Of a DNA stretch of 64,000 nucleotides, positions 62,009 through 64,000 are shown piece after piece. Position 1 is the first letter of the stretch; each line of letters begins with the position of its first letter. The position numbers and the translations under genes are program-made. Source of the DNA: Lentzea guizhouensis (GTDB lineage Bacteria > Actinomycetota > Actinomycetes > Mycobacteriales > Pseudonocardiaceae); NCBI RefSeq assembly GCF_001701025.1, contig NZ_CP016793.1:1488001-1552000 (forward strand), given 5' to 3'. The notes below the pieces were generated by a model that saw only the letters and a program-made list of their open reading frames with translations, was not told the origin of the DNA and did not search any database.

Positions 62009-62480
62009 GAACATCACCTCGCTCCGTCGGTCCAATGCCACGATAACCAGCTACCGGTCAAGTCTGATCACCCGCTCGGCGAGCAGCACCCGTTCGGACT
62101 ACCGCCGCACAAAAGGCGTTTTTGCAGGTCAGAGACGGTGACGCCTCGTTGCCGCCTCATTGCCGCCGCATCGTCGCTCTGGCAGCCGTTGATCATTGGA
62201 AGTTGACTGAGGTCGCTGCGGTCTGGGCGGCCTTCTGTCTCCAGCGGCAGCCCGAGTGACTAGTAGCGCCTTCGCCAGAACGTGCGGCTGTGGATGTCCG
62301 ATGGTCAGACCACCCTCCCCGTCGATGGGGAGCCCGCCGTTCACGCGGACGTGCTGGTGAGCACGCTCGATGCACGCATTTAGGGCTCGGGCCATTTGGT
62401 AGTTCCAGGGCGTAACCGATGAGGAGATCGTCACCAATGCAGTTGCCGTGTCTGAAATCGAACCCCTCGACACCGTGGCT
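62009..62480. promoter_or_regulatory. Upstream region of XRE-TPR gene, no supported gene
   Basis: 472 bp between the XRE-TPR start and the GntR stop. A minus-strand open frame at 62129-62473 (114 codons) has no ribosome site or recognisable domain and I do not call it. The 62.05-62.1 kb part would carry the promoter for the XRE-TPR operon. Confidence 0.3.
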
Positions 62481-63221
62481 CTAGCCCAACTCGGTCTCTA
62501 CGGTCTGGCGGTACAGCAGCTCGTACAGGTGGGCGCCCTTGATGAGGACCGAGGCTTCGACGGGGCGTTCGTTGTCGCTGTAGATGACGCGCAACTGCCG
62601 GATCACTGGCGTCCCGTCAGGGAGGTCCAGCGTCTCGGCTTCCTCCACCGTCGGGGGGCGGGCCGAAATCCGGTCGACGAAGGTCCGCTGGGGAAACCCG
62701 AGGTCGGCGAGGACCTGGGGTGCGCCTCCGCGGATCTTGGCGGCCTTCGCCAGGCTGCTGTTCGCGGCGATCTCAGCTGGGTAGTACGACGCGGACATCT
62801 CCACGGGCTGCTCGTCGTGGACGAGGATTCTGGTGCGGACGATTGCGGTAGCGCCCGACGCCAGCTGCAATCCGTCGACTATGTCCGCGGGCGGGACGAC
62901 GTTGTCGACATTGAGCAACTGGTAGCGGAACCGGCCTGGTTCAGGCTTGATGTAGGCGGAGGCGTCGATGATGAACGGCTGCCGATCGCGGACGTAGACC
63001 CCTTTGCCGACCCGGCTGTCAAGGAAGCCTTCGTCCTTCAGCGCCTTCAGCGCGTGCTGGATTGTGGCGTTCGCTGCGCCGTACCGCTCGACGAGCTGCG
63101 CGGTGGACGGCAGTTGCGTACCTGGGCTCAACTCGCCACGCATGATGAGATCGCGCAGTTCCGCCGCGATCTGCTGATGCCGGGGTCGGATGTCACGCGC
63201 GCGAGGCAAGACCGACTCCAA
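62481..63221 (-). CDS. GntR-family regulator with UTRA ligand domain
   Basis: 246 residues. HTH (QIAAELRDLIMRGELSPGTQLPSTAQLVERYG) and UTRA domain (residues 95-240: IVRTRILVHDEQPVEMSASYYP, IRQLRVIYSDNERPVEASV). UTRA domains bind small effectors, often sugars. TTG at 63221 gives the full frame but has no ribosome site; an in-frame TTG at 63209 is possible. It lies 21 bp after the UTRA-only gene and is probably coupled to it. Confidence 0.85.
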   Translation of the reverse strand: MESVLPRARDIRPRHQQIAAELRDLIMRGELSPGTQLPSTAQLVERYGAANATIQHALKALKDEGFLDSRVGKGVYVRDRQPFIIDASAYIKPEPGRFRYQLLNVDNVVPPADIVDGLQLASGATAIVRTRILVHDEQPVEMSASYYPAEIAANSSLAKAAKIRGGAPQVLADLGFPQRTFVDRISARPPTVEEAETLDLPDGTPVIRQLRVIYSDNERPVEASVLIKGAHLYELLYRQTVETELG

Positions 63222-63242
63222 GAGACGCCGTCAGGGGAGCGG

Positions 63243-63776
63243 TCACGGCGTCAGCTCGTATCGCAGCCGTCGCCCCTCGGCCACCATCGTCATCACACTG
63301 GCTTCGACGGGCAGATCGCTCTCGGTGACGAGCGCGCGGGCGAGCACCAGCACGCAGGACGGATCGTCCAGCGCGAGCGCGGCCCGTTCGTCTGGTGTGG
63401 CCAAGCGCGCGCTGACATCTTCACGGACGCGGCGAGGCGGATGGCCGAGGTCGGCCAGGAGGGCAACGGCACCGCCGGGGATCTTGCGATGCTCGGCCAG
63501 CCTGGTGCCCCGAGCGATGTTCGCGGGGTAGTACGAATCGACGAGTTCGACCGGGTGGTCGTTGAACAGCATGAGGCGGCGGCGCACGACCACCGCCTCG
63601 CCCGCAGCCAGGCCCAGCATGTCGGCGACCGTCGCGGAGGCGACCACCTCGTCAACACTCAGCAGCTTCTGAGTTCCCGTGCCACCGTGCTCTGCTGCCT
63701 CGACACCCCAGGCGTCGCCGCGGTGACCGCTCACATAAGGCATCGACACGCTCGTCCACGGGCCGGCGCTCGCCAT
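63243..63776 (-). CDS. Stand-alone UTRA-domain protein
   Basis: 177 residues: ADMLGLAAGEAVVVRRRLML, VELVDSYYPANIARGT and LPVEASVMTM follow the UTRA pattern of the downstream GntR protein, but no helix-turn-helix precedes. ATG 63776 follows AAGGAGG, so the lack of HTH is real. It may titrate the effector or pair with the GntR regulator. Similar pairs are common on actinobacterial elements. Confidence 0.8.
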   Translation of the reverse strand: MASAGPWTSVSMPYVSGHRGDAWGVEAAEHGGTGTQKLLSVDEVVASATVADMLGLAAGEAVVVRRRLMLFNDHPVELVDSYYPANIARGTRLAEHRKIPGGAVALLADLGHPPRRVREDVSARLATPDERAALALDDPSCVLVLARALVTESDLPVEASVMTMVAEGRRLRYELTP

Positions 63777-63909
63777 CGCTCGCCCTCCTTGTGTCTCGCG
63801 GTGGGAGGTGCTCCCGCCGTTGACCTTAGTCGTAAGGCAGCAAGGCCACCCTCGACGCTCATCCGACAACCTTGTCACCTTTCGGGTATCGCAGTAAGGT
63901 TGATCGGAA
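63777..63909. promoter_or_regulatory. Divergent promoter gap at right edge
   Basis: 133 bp between the UTRA gene and a possible rightward gene. Slightly AT-richer, with GCAGCAAGG and GCAGTAAGG direct copies near 63837 and 63891. No attachment site or tRNA was recognised. Confidence 0.35.
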
Positions 63910-64000
63910 GTGAAGGTACTACAGATCGCCGCTGGTGCCGCTCCACCCTCGGACTTTCTGGCCGCTGCGTCGTCCGGCCCGACAAGGACAGCTCCGCCGC
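63910..64000 (+). CDS. Possible partial gene running off the right edge
   Basis: GTG at 63910 opens a frame of 30 codons (VKVLQIAAGAAPPSDF) that is still open at the end. An AAGG lies ten bases upstream. Too short to assign a family. Confidence 0.25.
   Translation, partial: MKVLQIAAGAAPPSDFLAAASSGPTRTAPP

Noticed and set aside
62129..62473. 114-codon minus-strand frame
   Set aside because: No ribosome site, no recognised domain, and low-complexity arginine-rich end; likely chance in GC-rich DNA.

Overview
The window is high-GC DNA with short or overlapping gene junctions (many ATGA and GTGA start/stop overlaps), which points to an actinomycete, most likely a Pseudonocardiaceae-type genus (inference from gene content and codon bias). 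Almost all of it looks like one large integrative and conjugative element (ICE). The right border was not identified, and host DNA could start near the right edge.

Layout. 0.1-6.2 kb: a minus-strand tyrosine integrase, an excisionase-like HTH protein, a small membrane protein, a broken C5 DNA methyltransferase, an N4/N6 DNA methyltransferase and a degenerate methyltransferase-like paralogue. 6.2-6.7 kb: a divergent control region with tandem TAGTACC sites. 6.7-20.2 kb (plus): the conjugation operon, containing a sigma-like DNA-binding protein, a VirB2/TrbC-like pilin, a VirB6-like membrane protein with a repetitive tail, a frameshifted PrgI protein cut by an IS110 element, a VirB4-like ATPase, a VirD4/TraG-like coupling ATPase, a replication-relaxation protein and an NlpC/P60 lytic enzyme. 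20.2-31.2 kb: accessory genes, mostly minus strand: two RAMA-domain proteins, a winged-helix protein split by 13 tandem DDQPT repeats, several actinobacterial ICE families of unknown function, and a MoxR-type AAA ATPase plus metallopeptidase/VWA pair. 31.2-32.6 kb: a less GC-rich gap with 12-bp-phased GATCCCC repeats before an HxlR regulator. 32.6-45.6 kb: a complete Tad/Flp pilus locus (LysM-BTAD membrane protein, TadG/TadE-like proteins, Flp-like pilin, TadC, TadB, TadA, TadZ-like, CpaB-like, two exported proteins, prepilin peptidase). 45.6-47.5 kb: a frameshifted Nudix gene, a palindrome-rich gap and small genes.

47.6-56.0 kb (plus) is the most unusual part. It is a tightly coupled operon of a conserved unknown, QueC, a reverse-transcriptase-like protein with an altered YADD motif, a formylglycine-generating-enzyme-fold protein without the metal-binding cysteines, a DUF6884-like protein, a GT2 glycosyltransferase, a radical SAM enzyme, a phosphoribosyltransferase, a GT4 glycosyltransferase, a 5'-3' exonuclease and a PIG-L deacetylase. 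I know of no described system with this composition. 56.0-64.0 kb holds regulators: PadR-like, three related XRE proteins, an aminoglycoside-phosphotransferase-fold kinase, a GntR/UTRA regulator and a stand-alone UTRA protein.

Several genes (dcm, prgI, the AAA ATPase, the VWA protein, Nudix) are intact apart from frameshifts in GC runs. This means either a decaying element or residual sequencing error, and it cannot be decided from the sequence alone. All function calls come from reading motifs by eye; no database search was run.
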